Source of the DNA: Paramyrothecium sp. XJ0827
Lineage: Eukaryota; Ascomycota; Sordariomycetes; Hypocreales; Stachybotryaceae
Direction: 5' to 3'
Assembly: GCA_020881915.1 (NCBI GenBank)
Contig: JAJFPB010000002.1
Span: forward strand, 2,790,001-2,854,000
Length of the DNA: 64,000 nucleotides
Positions 20,752 through 32,885 of the stretch are shown here, in pieces; position 1 is the stretch's first letter; the number at the start of each line of letters is the position of its first letter. Both the position numbers and the translations under genes were made by a program. The notes beneath the pieces were generated by a model. That model did not search any database. It had not been told where the DNA came from and was given only the letters and a program-made list of their open reading frames with translations.

Positions 20752-22885
20752 ATGGCCAATGTTATGCCGCAAGCATGCGAACGGTGCTGGAAGCGGAAGC
20801 AGAAGGTAGGCACTCGCCGCGACTGCCCCGTCTTAGACTCGAGCGTCCATTGGGATCCGGACAGTTCTAACTCTTGGCCTTGGTTATGGTAGTGTGGTCG
20901 CCAAAAGCCTTCCTGTTTGCAATGCAGGGCGTCCAATTCGGCGTGCATTGAGCGCCATCTTGGGAATGTCTTGGATCCCTCCGATCCCAACGCTCATCAC
21001 AGGTGCATACATCCTTAGAAGCACTTCACTTGCATTGGTACCCGGCACGGCTTACTTCAGACGGTAATGCTCACCTCTCACAGTTATATCGAGTCTCTGA
21101 AGGGCAAGGTGCGCATGTTGGAGGCCCGCGTGCAAGCAGGATCTCCAACGGCTGTTACGTCGGCCCCGCCACGATCAAGCACCGACCTAGGCACTCCAAA
21201 TGGCCGGGCCTCAGGTCAGCAGGATGAACTGCAACGCAGATCGAGTGGTATATCTCCTGGGTCTCAGTCTACTCGACCTCCTCCCAACGACACCCTGCAT
21301 GATGAGATGGGTTACTTGCCGCTCAGCGCCATGGCTGAGCAGTGGGAGCAGTCCTTCTCAAACCAGCACATCTCCTTCCAAACACAAGTCCAGGCAGCAA
21401 CCTCTGCCTCCGGCAGCAATCCGTCAATTTCAAATACACAGAATGCAGGCATTTATGGCCAGCTCGGCGATTTCCACCGCAGCCTTCTACGCCAAGGGCT
21501 CAGCTTGATAACCATTGACACGGCCGAGCCTTTTGCCAGATTCATTGATCTCGTCAAATATGCGGTTCCCTTCATCTGTCCGGAGCAGCTGTCACTGGAC
21601 TACAATCTAGTTATGCAAGCTTACAAAGAAGGGAGAGTGAATGAAGCGGTCACAGACAGCCCCACGAAGGTGATCTTGATTCACCTGGCAGTCGCTATCG
21701 GTATCCTCCGATCCAAGGACTGCCGGTACATGGAGAGCTATGCAACTGCGCTGGCACTAACATCATATCAGCTTGTACCGCGCGCAATCGCCATAAGCTG
21801 TGATTTGGAAGCCGTGCAGATATTGACAATGATGACCATCTTTTCGATTTATAGCTCGTTTGGAGGCTCGACATGGCACCTCCTTGACTTGGCCACCACA
21901 AGATGCATCGCGGCAGGAATGCACAATGTGGGTGTATTTGACGACGACGTGTCCAACCCCGAGGTGGAGGGTCGCCGTAAAGCCTTTTGGGCCATCTACA
22001 TCCTTGACGCGTACGTTTATCAGCCTCTAGCTCGGGCAAAAAGCTGGTCTTCACATATTGATGCAATTCTAGATTCGTCAGCCTTTTATTAGATCGTCCA
22101 TTCCAGATACAGGACGAAGACATTACGACGCCTGTGCGTATCAGCTCTGGACAGTAATGGTTGATGGCATCAACTTGGCTGACGATGAATAGCCCCCATC
22201 TCCTAGTATTGGAGGAACCCAGCTACAACCTTGGATCGTCCAGCATGCCATGCTACTTCATGCAGTGCGGAAGGATCCTTCCAAAGGTATGCTTTTTCAT
22301 TTCAGCAATTACCGCTACTGGAGAGACACTTCTCCTATCGGCAACCTCGAGCGAAACCCCGCGTGGATGCAAAAGTATCAGTTCCACTGCATGTGCTGCC
22401 ATAGCCTCGTCAGCATACTGGCCCTCGCCGATGAAGCTCATCTCAAAAGACCGTCCCGTACTATCACCGATCATGCAGAAGAAGAATTTACAGGACTCCT
22501 CGGAGCACTTGAGGAACAGTGCCATCCTCAAGGCTGCACATTGATGGCGTTTGACGGCATTGACATCTTTAATGCCGCCGTGGCGCTGGTATATGTGATT
22601 GCTTGCCGAAGCCCCGGGCCTCGGGCCCCTGCTATGATTCGGGCGATATCCGGGGTTGGACATCGGGCGATGCGGCTCCTTGCCGCCATCTCGGAGAGAT
22701 TCAACTCCTTAAGCAGCCTGTACGAAATCTTCGGGGCATTCATTACGGCAGTTCAATGTGGGGATGGATCTTGGGAGGCTATTGAGACCCTGGCTCAGAG
22801 GGCGGAGATGTTCCCCTCTCAAGGCGCGGAGAGACTAATGCGGATAACCATTGTCATGGTTTCCAATAGCCCGGGTGTTGCTTGA
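20752..22885 (+). CDS. Zn2Cys6 transcription factor with fungal-specific TF domain
   Basis: Exons 20752-20805, 20893-21002, 21084-22010, 22073-22133 and 22193-22885 encode 614 residues. The zinc cluster is split by the first intron: Cys9 and Cys12 are in exon 1 (CERCWKRKQK), and Cys19, 26, 29 and 36 in exon 2 (CGRQKPSCLQCRASNSAC). The spacing 2-6-6-2-6 appears only after splicing. A linker and coiled coil follow (HSYIESLKGKVRMLEARV, with acceptor CTCTCACAG at 21083). The middle-homology domain includes DTAEPFARFIDLVKYAVPFI and EGRRKAFWAIYILDAFVSLLLDRPFQIQ. The C-terminus contains the conserved WMQKYQFHCMCCHSLVSIL-like region. All joins keep phase. Divergence from the aldolase gene suggests it controls that gene, possibly with the other factor. 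Confidence 0.87.
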
Positions 22886-25800
22886 GTGAGCCAACAAACA
22901 TTGTTGGAGCAATACGACAAACAATGGTGAGGGGAACACCGGACCATGACCGGCTGCGACCTCTTCGGCAGTCAACTCGAGTTCATGCAATGACCTGTTT
23001 CCAAATTGCATGGGCCAGACAGTGGAGTAGCCTGGGGTTTAGTACAGTAGCCTCCAGTCTGCGGGGTACCCTTGCAGATGTTCGGACCTTGCCCGCGAGC
23101 TATTTGGCTGCCGTGATACTGATGCCGGTAATGACTGGCAACTAATGAAGAGCATGTTGGCCCACGATAACCTTTGCTGTGCTCTACAAAGTCAGCTCAG
23201 CACTATACATCGATGGGGCCTACTTCTCAAAGCGCGATCAAACTGACTGCGAAACCTGAAGCTATCAGGTAGTAGGCGTTTCGTTGTCTCTTACATTAGT
23301 CTTATTGACAAGCTTTCTGACCCACCCTGTCACATCATAATCAGCGGCAGCATTCACGTCTTCCGGCTGTTGCTGTGATCAGGCATGTTTACGATTAATG
23401 AATGCCAAGCGGCCTACAACAGCGGGCTTGGTTTTCATATGACTAATGAGGGACATCGCAGCAGTACTATCTTACGGAATTTAATTCTCTTGTCTCGGCT
23501 TTTTACAGAATTATGAGTGAAGCACAATGCCGTCGTAACAAATCACAGCACTTCGTCTATCCCAGTTCGCGTCAAAATTCGCCATCTCCTTCACAGCTTA
23601 TATACGGACTCTTTCCCACCCGACCACAATTTGTGACATGATCTATAGTAACTTGGTGAATTCATATTGTTTACATGCCCAGGTCCTTCGCCGCGGCACC
23701 GCAGGATACTCCTTCCAAAGCATCTCCCAACCGGCATTAGGAAACTGGTTTGGAGTCACAAAGCCAGAACTGCCGAGCGGACCGGACCCGGCGCATAATG
23801 ATGTAGTTCATCCTCTCCCGATGTGCTCATTGCTGGTCAATCAGGGCTGTCCGAAAACCCCCTCCCTTCAGCTGGTCAGTCTTCCCAGCAAACGCCGAAA
23901 ACCCGCTGAAGGACCGGAGCCGATCAATGGGTGGGGAGCAAGGGTGTGGCCCACTTTCGGGATCGACGTCATCCGTTAATGGCTAATTCGGGCGACCCAT
24001 CCTCCCAGGGGTGGGCCCGTTCCCAAATGCTGGTACAGGGTAGTTGCTTCTATCAAGGTATCGGTTGATTGACCCTCTACACCGCGATAAAAGTCTATCG
24101 TCGGGTTTCTTTCAGAAGAAATAACACTGTGTATCTTTGTGGCCAGCTTCTATATACTGGCCACTCTGAAGCTGTGGAGGACCGTGTCATGGACAATGAA
24201 AATCTAAGCAGCACAAGTATCAAGTCACTACGGAAAACGAGCAAGACATTCCTGACTCGGGAGCTTTCCGAGTCTGTGGGACTGCATGTTCCAGTGAACA
24301 GCTCAGAACGCAGACACCCTTGAAGTGCTTCTTTCTACAGCAGAGTAGGATGATGCATTCCTTGGCTCTGTGTTGATCAGTATGACTGGAGTTCGTTTGC
24401 GCCCCTGGTCCTTCCCTAATCCAGTGGCTGGACTTATCTGTGCTAACAGATATTGCCAAACATGAGGGGGCTTCTACAGACGAATCCATTTGATGCAACT
24501 ACAGAGATCGCAAAAGCCCTTTTTATGACCGTTACCAGCATTGCAGCTTGTGCTGCCGAGGACCAGGAGCTCGGCTACCTGTCTGGATGCGCGAACTGAA
24601 GAGACTGAAGGTGGGCAAAATGGCAGTGTGGTAGCAGATGACAAATTCGATTAATGGTCCGGATGATCAGGCCCTTTCTGAGGCAACTGAAGAGAGTAGG
24701 GGATGACATAACATGCCGTATTACAGTATCACAAATGTCCCTCCACGTCTGTACATCAATCATCAATGTACGTCCCTCTTCAAGGCAATCGCATATAAGC
24801 TTGTTTCACCTGAAAGAAACAAATGAGAGTGGAGTCGAGAATAATTACAGCAAGAGAAAGCCAAAAAAAAACAGATAATAGATGAATGCAACGAGGACAG
24901 TATTTCTAAGCGGAAATCGATCACGACGGGCTACGAATGTCATACCTGACTCGGGCTTGCGGTGGTGGGTTGCAATGAGTAAGACGGAATCAGCGGGAGG
25001 GGATGGCGAAGCGTAAGATACGGGCGTTTGCCTGGAATGGCAAGCTTCGAGATGGAGGGTGTGGTGTTCTAGCGGGGCTGAGCTGCTTCGTTGCCAAGAG
25101 CCGCATGCCCAGCGCCGATAGCTGCCAATAGGGGTCGGGGGGGATAAAGACGAGATGGGATGGAAATGGGGCTGGATGGTGACATCCACTCTCGCCATCA
25201 TTTCCCTCTCTGTACCTACCTTACCTGGGCTTTTCCCCGGAATCGTGGCGCTCAGTCTGACTACGGCCGGGCAGGGCAGTTTTCCTAGTCATGATCCACG
25301 TTCAGGCCCTCCTCAAGCCGGGGATCATGACAAGGCCCACGCGGACCGAGAGCGTTAGCGGAAAGCATATTCGGGCTGCCCACTCTGGGTGGCCCGGTCC
25401 GTCAAGGGATTCGAAACAGGAAGGCTGACGGTGACACGAGTCACAAAAGGCCCGTTCCATCGCTCAGCGGGGTCTCGGAGTAAGGATTATATGCAGCCTT
25501 GCGGGTGCCCGGCGGATCGGGATACCAAAGCTGGCAAGTGAACTGGGAGATGGCGGGAGCACAGACACGGCCGCAGATCAGATCGCGCATGGCTTATCAT
25601 TTTCAAGGAAACGTGCTTCCTTTCCAAGAAAGGCCTCAACTTTTGGCAGAATAGCCTATCTCCTTGCTTAGGGAAAACGGAGGGAAGGGATGCTCGGATT
25701 TGTAGAATGCAAACGATGCTCACCGATCAATTTCGGCAGCTCGCGCTATCGTGCTGACCGTTCGGCTGGTTATTTGCATGTTGTATTGTAGCTGGGCTGA

Positions 25801-28800
25801 CGACATCACAGGCACATGCGCACGCCCGCCCCTTTGTACGGCAGACATCCTATGGCTGGGACAGACGAGAATGCGACTCTTACTATGTACGTAGCACGAC
25901 CGGCAGCGTCACACAGGCGAAGCTTCCGGCTTACGCACGGAGCTCTGCGTTCAAACATGGCGGTGGGTGTAAGAGAGCTTGCCGAGGCGGAGAAACACGA
26001 CCACGACCATGACTCTACTACTTTCGCCAACGTTGCCTAAAGCAGTAGGAGGGTTGCCCAGGTGCCCGAGGTAGTTTGCCGGTTGAGGATGGCGGGAGCC
26101 AGATGCGTCGCCCTCGTCGGCTTTGGAGACTTCACATTTGACTCGTCGGTTCTGCATCGCTCGAGAAATCAATCTAACTACCCTGCCGGAATGGAAAAAA
26201 AATTCTTTCTTCCTGTTCTCTTGTTTTCCCTGCTGCCTCGGTCTCAAGTATACCGAGGGCGGTGACATGGGCGGAAGAAAAGAAGCGCATACCCGGGGGG
26301 GCGGTCAACGATGCAAGCAGCCTTCCCCGGTGCCAGGGAAACGACAGCTCATGTTGCCAGCTAACGTGGTTTGACGAGATTGCCCCCCCCCACGAGGGTA
26401 GGCTCATTGCCGCGCCGCTGATATCGAACGCGGGTAGCGGGAAACGGCGGGGAAGCAGGGGACGGAAGTGTGGGAAAACGGGGGATGCCTGTGCTTGAAG
26501 GCTTACGGTGGGGATGGAGAAGTAGAGTAGGGGGAGGAGGGGGGGGCGTGCGCTTCCTTTCCTGTACCAACTAACGGCTATTTCCAGCAGCCTTGGGGGC
26601 TAGAAGCTTGCGAAACCCCCATTCCTACGCTTCTCGGGACTGCCCCGAAAGAGACAGAGTAAAGGAGGATCGTCCCCAGGATCGAGAGAATGTAAGGTGA
26701 GCCAAGACAGGTTCGAAGCTCAGGGTCGGGGCGCCGCAGTCCCAGTCCCGCGCACCTTCGGAGCAAAACAGTACTCGGTGGGGGTTTTCACCGAGACTCG
26801 CCGATACTTACTCCTTAAGCCCTTATCAGATCACCGACTTCCTATAGGAGATAGATGATGCGCAAGGTGCAGATGTCCGAAAAGTAAGGGTCCTGAGGCG
26901 GGGCACCACTCCGTGTTGAGTGTTGCAGAGACCCGAACTACCTTTGTTCTACCATATTCGAAAGGAGAGGCTGAGAGGGGGCGGTCAGCCCCGAAAGATA
27001 CCCCGAGGAACCGACTATTCAAGCGCTTTTAGCCATGGCGACCACGACGAGGCCAACAAATCCGATTAACTATGCGCTACCGTCGCTAGGTTGGGCAGAT
27101 GGGGGTGGGGGGAGCAAGGAGCAAGGAGCAAGGAGCATCGAAACGGTAACGCCCCGGCCCTATGAGGGAGTGTGCGCTGCGATGCGGCGTGGGGTCCCCC
27201 AATAATCACAATAATAGGTGGTCAATGGCACGGTAGCAGGTTCGCGAGACAATGCGGATGCCACGCGAGAGAGATAGGAGGCATGGAACGCACCGACGAG
27301 AATCCTTTGAGCCCGTTTGCGGACACGCAAAGGGGAGCGAGGGAGGTGCCATTAATAGTCGCCGGCTCGGCCTCATCTCGAAATAGGCCCTTTGCTGACA
27401 CGGTTGGCACTAAAATAATGGGCATTTGGTTGAGTGCCGCTCCCTGAAGGATGGGAATTTAGGGGGAAGGAACAGGCGCAGAGGAGCAGCCCAGGCTATC
27501 TGCGCCCGTATTCTTTGCACCGTCCCCGTCGAAATGGCGCAAGAGTGCTCTGTATGGGCCCGTCTCGATTGGCAAACGCAGGCTACACCAAGTGTCGCAG
27601 CGCAGGCCTGTATGGGTGGAGGGACGCGCACATGTGAATGAGAACCATTGGGTACGAAGCGTCGGACCTTGCGGCGTGGGACTTTGGCACCAGGCAATTG
27701 GGTAGCATCCCACCGCAACGGGCTGAACAATATAACGAAGGATAATCAGCAATAGTTTGCTTCCCGCCGTGCGCATCTAGCCCTGCGGCTCAGGTAGGCA
27801 ACCGTCCAGCCAGCCAGCCGGCCAACCCATCGCAGCCGAACAATACGGTGGTGGCCCTGGGGGTTGCCAAACTGACCGAGCTTTGGTACGGCTTCCCACT
27901 TTTGCCGCCCGAGCGTTGGCAGGCAAGGCATATGCCATGCCGCGCAGACACGACACCACCACAAGACACGCACCACGCACGCACACGAGGCACGGGCATG
28001 GCGGTGACACGAGGGGGAAGGGGGCACGAAATGGCGGTACGCTGCGCTGCGCTGTGTGCGACAACGGGCACGAACAGGCTGACTCATTTCTCCCCCCGCG
28101 CCGGCAAAGGCAACGTCGCGAGGTAGGTGGATGGAGTTTGATGCCGTACCGTATAGTTTCAAATGGTTGGTTTCGAGGCAAGGTGACGGCAGCCTTGTCC
28201 CACCCCAGAAAAGGTGCGGTAGCCTGCGAGGCTTTTCGGGCTGGCTGAGCGTGTTTGCTTTGACCGCCTGGTCGCGACCGCGGATGGGGGCAGGAAATAG
28301 AAGAATCGAAAACGCAGCGAAACCCGCATCACCGAGAATCGGATGGCGGTTCTGCCAGGGCAGGCAAAACCCCCCAGAAACAAGGCGCGATGAAACCGGA
28401 CCTGTGATTGCCCTGTGCCTTTACCGAGGGCGAGGTACGGTATCGCTGCCTGGCCTTGCCTTGCTTTGCCCTTATTCACCGAGTCTCGCTGGGTCGCGAC
28501 AGGGCATCGTGGACGTGGACTGCGCTGGCACCGACACTTACACCTTGACCGTCTGATGCGACTGACGTGTGCGTAGGGCACTGATTGATAATGATGCTTC
28601 GTCTCGGGTGCCCTGAGCGACGGTCGGGCGGACAGTAAGAGGGGGGTGGATGGATGGATGAACGGATACCAGCCCAATCAATCAAGCATCCGCCGTTTGC
28701 TTCCCTCTAATCTTAGGCACGTAGCATCTGAAGCAACTCAAGCAAGCACAATGCAACGGGAACTGGAACCGCTACGATTCATCCCTCCATCCGTCACCCA

Positions 28801-31197
28801 GCTGACTGACTAGCATCATTCAGCAGCCCCCAGTTCTTCATCAGCTCCCCAATTTTTTCCCTTGCTTGCGCCGATAGTTTGCTTTTTTACCGGCGCGCCG
28901 CTGCTGAATGAACATGTAATTGCATGATGATAAAGCAATAAAAAAAGGAGAGTTAATCAAGACGAACGACGACTACCTGATCTGGTGGCTGCGAAATGAT
29001 AGATCTCTCCCATCTTGTCTCTTACCTCCTTTGTTTCCCCCCTCCTCCCCCGGGAATGAAGGCGACCAGCCAGGTTCACCATTGGGATTGGGGGGACCTA
29101 GCGTATCTGGACACAGAAAAGAAAAGCATGTCTCCTTGCATCCCGGGTGGCCCAAGCCGGCGACCGGGGGGATGCAAGCGGATGCCGTAGCTCGAACTGT
29201 AGAGAAAATGACTTGTTTATTCGTATCAACGAAAAAGAAAAGAAAGAGAGAAAAAAAACCCCAAGAACAAGGTTCACTAGCTAGATACCTAACCTATGTC
29301 GGATAGGGGGGAATGAGAGGTGGGAAAACATGACCAACTTAACGGTCATGAATTAAGGTAATATTCTAAGTTCTGCGCCGAGGAAAAGCAACAATAGAAC
29401 GAGGAGAGAGAGAAGCTGAGCGACCTCGATACGACACAACACAACACCACGCGTGATTGTTCAGCGCCAACAAGCAATTGTAATCACCTCTTTGCTTGTA
29501 CTGCGTTGAGGCAAAGCGACAAACGGGGACAATCAACCACTGAATGCGCATTCTTGATTGTCCTCATTCCATTACCTGGGCCACATCCGTCACCGACACG
29601 CCCCCTTCCCGTCAACACCCCTGTCCCCTTTCAGCCCACCCTGTTTAGCAGAGCCAAATGCCAACAATAGGCAATGGTATTTCGGTTTCGTCCTTTTTGG
29701 GGCGGTGAAGCATTTCCGTTTCATCCCATCCCATCCCAACCGCATCCCGGATCCTCCATCCCATCTGGCTGTGCAAGGTCCCCCCCCTCCCCCCTACCTC
29801 GCAGGCTTCTCTGTACTCGCCGGGTCGGCCCAACAAGCAAGATAGGGTTATAGTTGATGGTCTATCGGGATGCGACAGCCCGTTAGTCCCCGTAGGCCAG
29901 ATATTAGTGTGCCATAACTCTCTTGGCTCCCGCTACATCGGCCCCCAGATCATCCTTCCGCGCACAGCGGACGGGTGAATCCTTAACCGACGGAAGCAGG
30001 CAACCGTCGAATCCGACAAAGAAAAGCAAAAGGCCCAGCTGTGTTACCGTGTGTGCTGGGCATCCGTTTTCTCTTCACAAGCCAAACAAACAAAAACGTA
30101 GCAGCGAAATGGAAAGGGGTGTGTGAGAGAGAGCCCTCACACCGCCCAGGCAGGCCAGCGCGATAACGTATTGTGGCCTGGCCTACGGCACCTACGTGGG
30201 TGTAGGAGGGAAAATGGCAGGCAGGAAAGGGAGGCGGTCAGAACACCGCCTTTCCAGCGCTACTCTGGTCCGTAAACACACTCTGGCTAGGCGGCGAGCA
30301 AACGAAGCGTGGGGGATTCGGAGGGGGTGAGATGGTCGCGCACATGTGTCATTCATCTCGGACACCTGGACCTCCATAAGGATATTTCGGAGGCCCACGC
30401 CCCCCCCCTTTCGCCTCTGACTTGAATGGGATGAATCATACTGCCTTATCCTGTATTTCATTGATTCATTCACCAAGGGGACTCCTGTCGGTTTGCTTAT
30501 ATGTCTCCCTTGTTGCCTCGTCACGACGGCACGCCGCTTTTCTCACAAACATCCATCCTCATCTATCCCTTGCTTGTTTTTGCTTCTGATTCCTCTTCTC
30601 CCTTTTATGCTTGACACGAGGAAAAAACCTTCTTGGTTAAAACAAAAACTCGTCACCGCTCGTCGACTCTTTCCCCCCATCGGATCGACTATAATACCCG
30701 CCAGCGCCCACACCATAGCAACATCGGCCCGCGCTGCCAGCATCACTCTCCGCGACAGTCATTCACCCGAGACGGAGGCACTAAGAGCGCTACCATATCC
30801 TACACTAAGCTCCTTGGCTTCACTCTCGCCTCGCACTATACTTGTGTTCTTTTTTCCCCCCTCTTCCGCTCCTCCACTTCTTTTATCCGACTTGGAAAGT
30901 GAACCACCCACCCACGTACTCAACCCCCGGGCGCACGGGCTCCGACACCATACGGACGGAAAACGACCGAGGCTTGCCTACGGTGCTCACTAAAATTACC
31001 CGAGCACTTCGACTCACGATCGTCGCATCACCGAATAAAGAACCGGGCCATCCCCAGGTTTTCCCCAGAGTCCTTTCGCCTCGATTATTGTTCGACAAAA
31101 CTTCGATCGATATTCGAGAAACCTAAAAGCGGTGCACCGTCACCAAGCACCAAAGCAATCATACACCACAAAGCAAACCCAACCACTACCTGTCATC
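22886..31197. other. 8.3-kb gene-poor interval, long upstream region of the 158-aa gene
   Basis: I find no supported gene in 8.3 kb. The left part (to about 25 kb) holds 3' sequence of the regulator and a TATATA-like site at about 23600 without an ORF. It also has two GGACCGG elements (23779-23785, 23911-23917). From 25 to 30 kb the sequence is GC-rich with many C/G homopolymers (for example at about 26376, 26530 and 29788), CCCCT/AGGGG elements and a GAGCAAG tandem repeat. Open frames on both strands up to about 140 codons (27746-28181, 28159-28677) overlap each other and have low-complexity, non-protein composition. 30490-30620 is CT-rich and likely marks the start of the leader of the next gene. 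Confidence 0.5.
27112..27136. repeat. Tandem GAGCAAG heptamer repeat
   Basis: Three full copies and a partial fourth of a 7-bp unit lie in the GC-rich ORF-free interval. A simple microsatellite. Confidence 0.7.
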
Positions 31198-31674
31198 ATG
31201 TACGGGTCCTACGGGTCCTACAGCTCCATGAGCGTCCTGTCGGCGCCCATGGACATTACTTCCAGCAACCTGCGCGCTCACGATGCGACCTGCGCCTTTC
31301 CCTCGTGGCCCCGCCGGTCATCTCTCTCGGACAGCGACCGCCAGGAGCGCGCCACTTCCTTCCTCTCCGACGACGACCTCTTCCTCTCGGACCCCTTCGA
31401 GGATGACGCCCACAGCGTTTCCAGCACCAGCAGCGCGTCGTCGCCGGGCCTCATGGAGTCGCCGCCCCACGCCATGGCCGACGCCGTCGAGCTCATGGAC
31501 GCGCAGCGCCATCAAGCCGCGATGCAGCGCGAGTTCATGCGCCAGGTCGTCGGCGAGAAGGAGCGCCGCCGCCAGCAGGCCATGATGAAGAAGCAGCAGC
31601 GCCGGAGCAGTCCCAAGAAGAGCCCCAAGAGCAAGCTCGGCTCCATGACGCCCATCCAGGAGAACGCCGAATGA
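31198..31674 (+). CDS. Conserved-looking small disordered protein, function unknown
   Basis: This single exon encodes 158 residues. The start is the ATG after a likely 580-nt leader; an in-frame ATG at 31132 would add 22 poor-quality residues. I recognise no domain. Visible parts are a Tyr/Gly/Ser N-terminus, RRSSLSDSD (residues 39-47, resembling a basophilic-kinase site), an acidic module FLSDDDLFLSDPFEDD (55-70), a Ser-rich linker, then a predicted long amphipathic helix rich in Gln/Arg/Glu (about 98-136, REFMRQVVGEKERRRQQAMM), and a basic Ser/Pro tail (RRSSPKKSPKSK) ending TPIQENAE. This resembles a family of Sordariomycete hypothetical proteins that I recall only vaguely. The strong GC3 bias and single clean frame support real coding. 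About 8 kb upstream and 9 kb downstream are empty, which is the usual setting of a heavily regulated fungal gene. Confidence 0.72.
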   Translation: MYGSYGSYSSMSVLSAPMDITSSNLRAHDATCAFPSWPRRSSLSDSDRQERATSFLSDDDLFLSDPFEDDAHSVSSTSSASSPGLMESPPHAMADAVELMDAQRHQAAMQREFMRQVVGEKERRRQQAMMKKQQRRSSPKKSPKSKLGSMTPIQENAE

Positions 31675-32840
31675 GCGCAGCAGCATTGCCTTCACCGTCT
31701 TCATCGCCATCACCATCTTCATCACCCATCTTCTCGTCTCCATCGCCCGCCTCTTCGCCGCCTCACTTTACACGACCGCCTCAACCGCGCGCGACCTGAT
31801 TTCGCGCGGCGCTCGGTACGCCTTACACCGCACTTGGACAGGGGCGTGCCCGGGACGCATGATATCGCGCACCCCCACCCGCTACCCCCACACCCCACAT
31901 GGGAGCCCGATACCGCTTGGTATCTTGGGATTTCTGGACACATGCACGGGCAAATGGCATCACGGCTCTCATGCTCATGCCACCCGATGCATTTCGCAGC
32001 TGCTCGCGGGACCGCCATCGTGACACAGCGCAGTGCACAAAAACGCAGCAGGCGGCAGCATACGTCAGCGAGTCACGGATCCAAACAGCCACCTCAGCTT
32101 GTTTGTGTCGCCAGGCTTCCTCCCGAGTCACCGACCCCAAGCCAAGGGGGTGGAAAATTAACGCCTCTTGGCGGTAAAGGGCCGGAACCAACCGCAACAT
32201 CCGCGGCCCACCCCGGACCCCAGAACCAGGCAACTCTCTCTCCCACCCCAACGCTTATTTCTCTACCTGTGGCTTAGCCGCAACAACAAGTTTTTGTTTT
32301 CCCTACCCGCCCGCTACAGCACACCTCGGAAGCCAAATCAACCCAGCGATGACGCCAGGAGGCGTTTTTAAGAGCCGAGGATCGCACTCGCACACAACCA
32401 CCTCGGCGCGAGAGCGAAAGCGTGTGGGATGGCTCGGGGAGCACCGGATTCGCGCTGCGCTCTCTGGGGTGGGTGGCGCCTCGGGTGGTGATCCTGTGGC
32501 TTGCGCTTGTGTTTCCGGGGTCGGGGAGAGAAGCCCCCCAGCCAGCGAGCGCGCACACACGCGGGGAACCAGGGAGAGAAGTCCGACCGTCGGCTGCTGG
32601 CTCCGTGTCACCGCTTCCCTGTGAATCACACATGAATCACTACCCTCTACCACTTTAACTCATTTCGCTCTTCCCTTCCCAGTCACCCCGAGCTCGGCCA
32701 AAGGGGGTGAAAAATTCCTGCTTTCGAGCCAAGACACAGGCCCAAAGCGTCACAATCAATCAACCGCGCATAAACTGCGCGGCCTCGTCGCCGTCATCAT
32801 TTCCGCTTGGAGGTTCCCTTTTTTTTCATTTCCGGTTTTT

Positions 32841-32885
32841 CATTTGCTTTGTTCATTTTTCATTTGCTTTGTTCATTTTTCATTT
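32841..32885. repeat. 20-bp tandem repeat, T-rich
   Basis: Two exact adjacent copies of a 20-bp unit (CATTTGCTTTGTTCATTTTT) are followed by a partial third. A short direct repeat in non-coding DNA. Confidence 0.8.

Noticed and set aside
22270..22320. Possible short intron in the second regulator after KDPSK
   Set aside because: The direct read-through is in frame and gives typical domain sequence; the putative intron would be only about 19 nt.
27746..28181. Overlapping minus-strand frames of 134-138 codons
   Set aside because: Three overlapping open frames in the same GC-rich DNA with Cys/Arg/Pro-rich random composition indicate absence of stops by chance.
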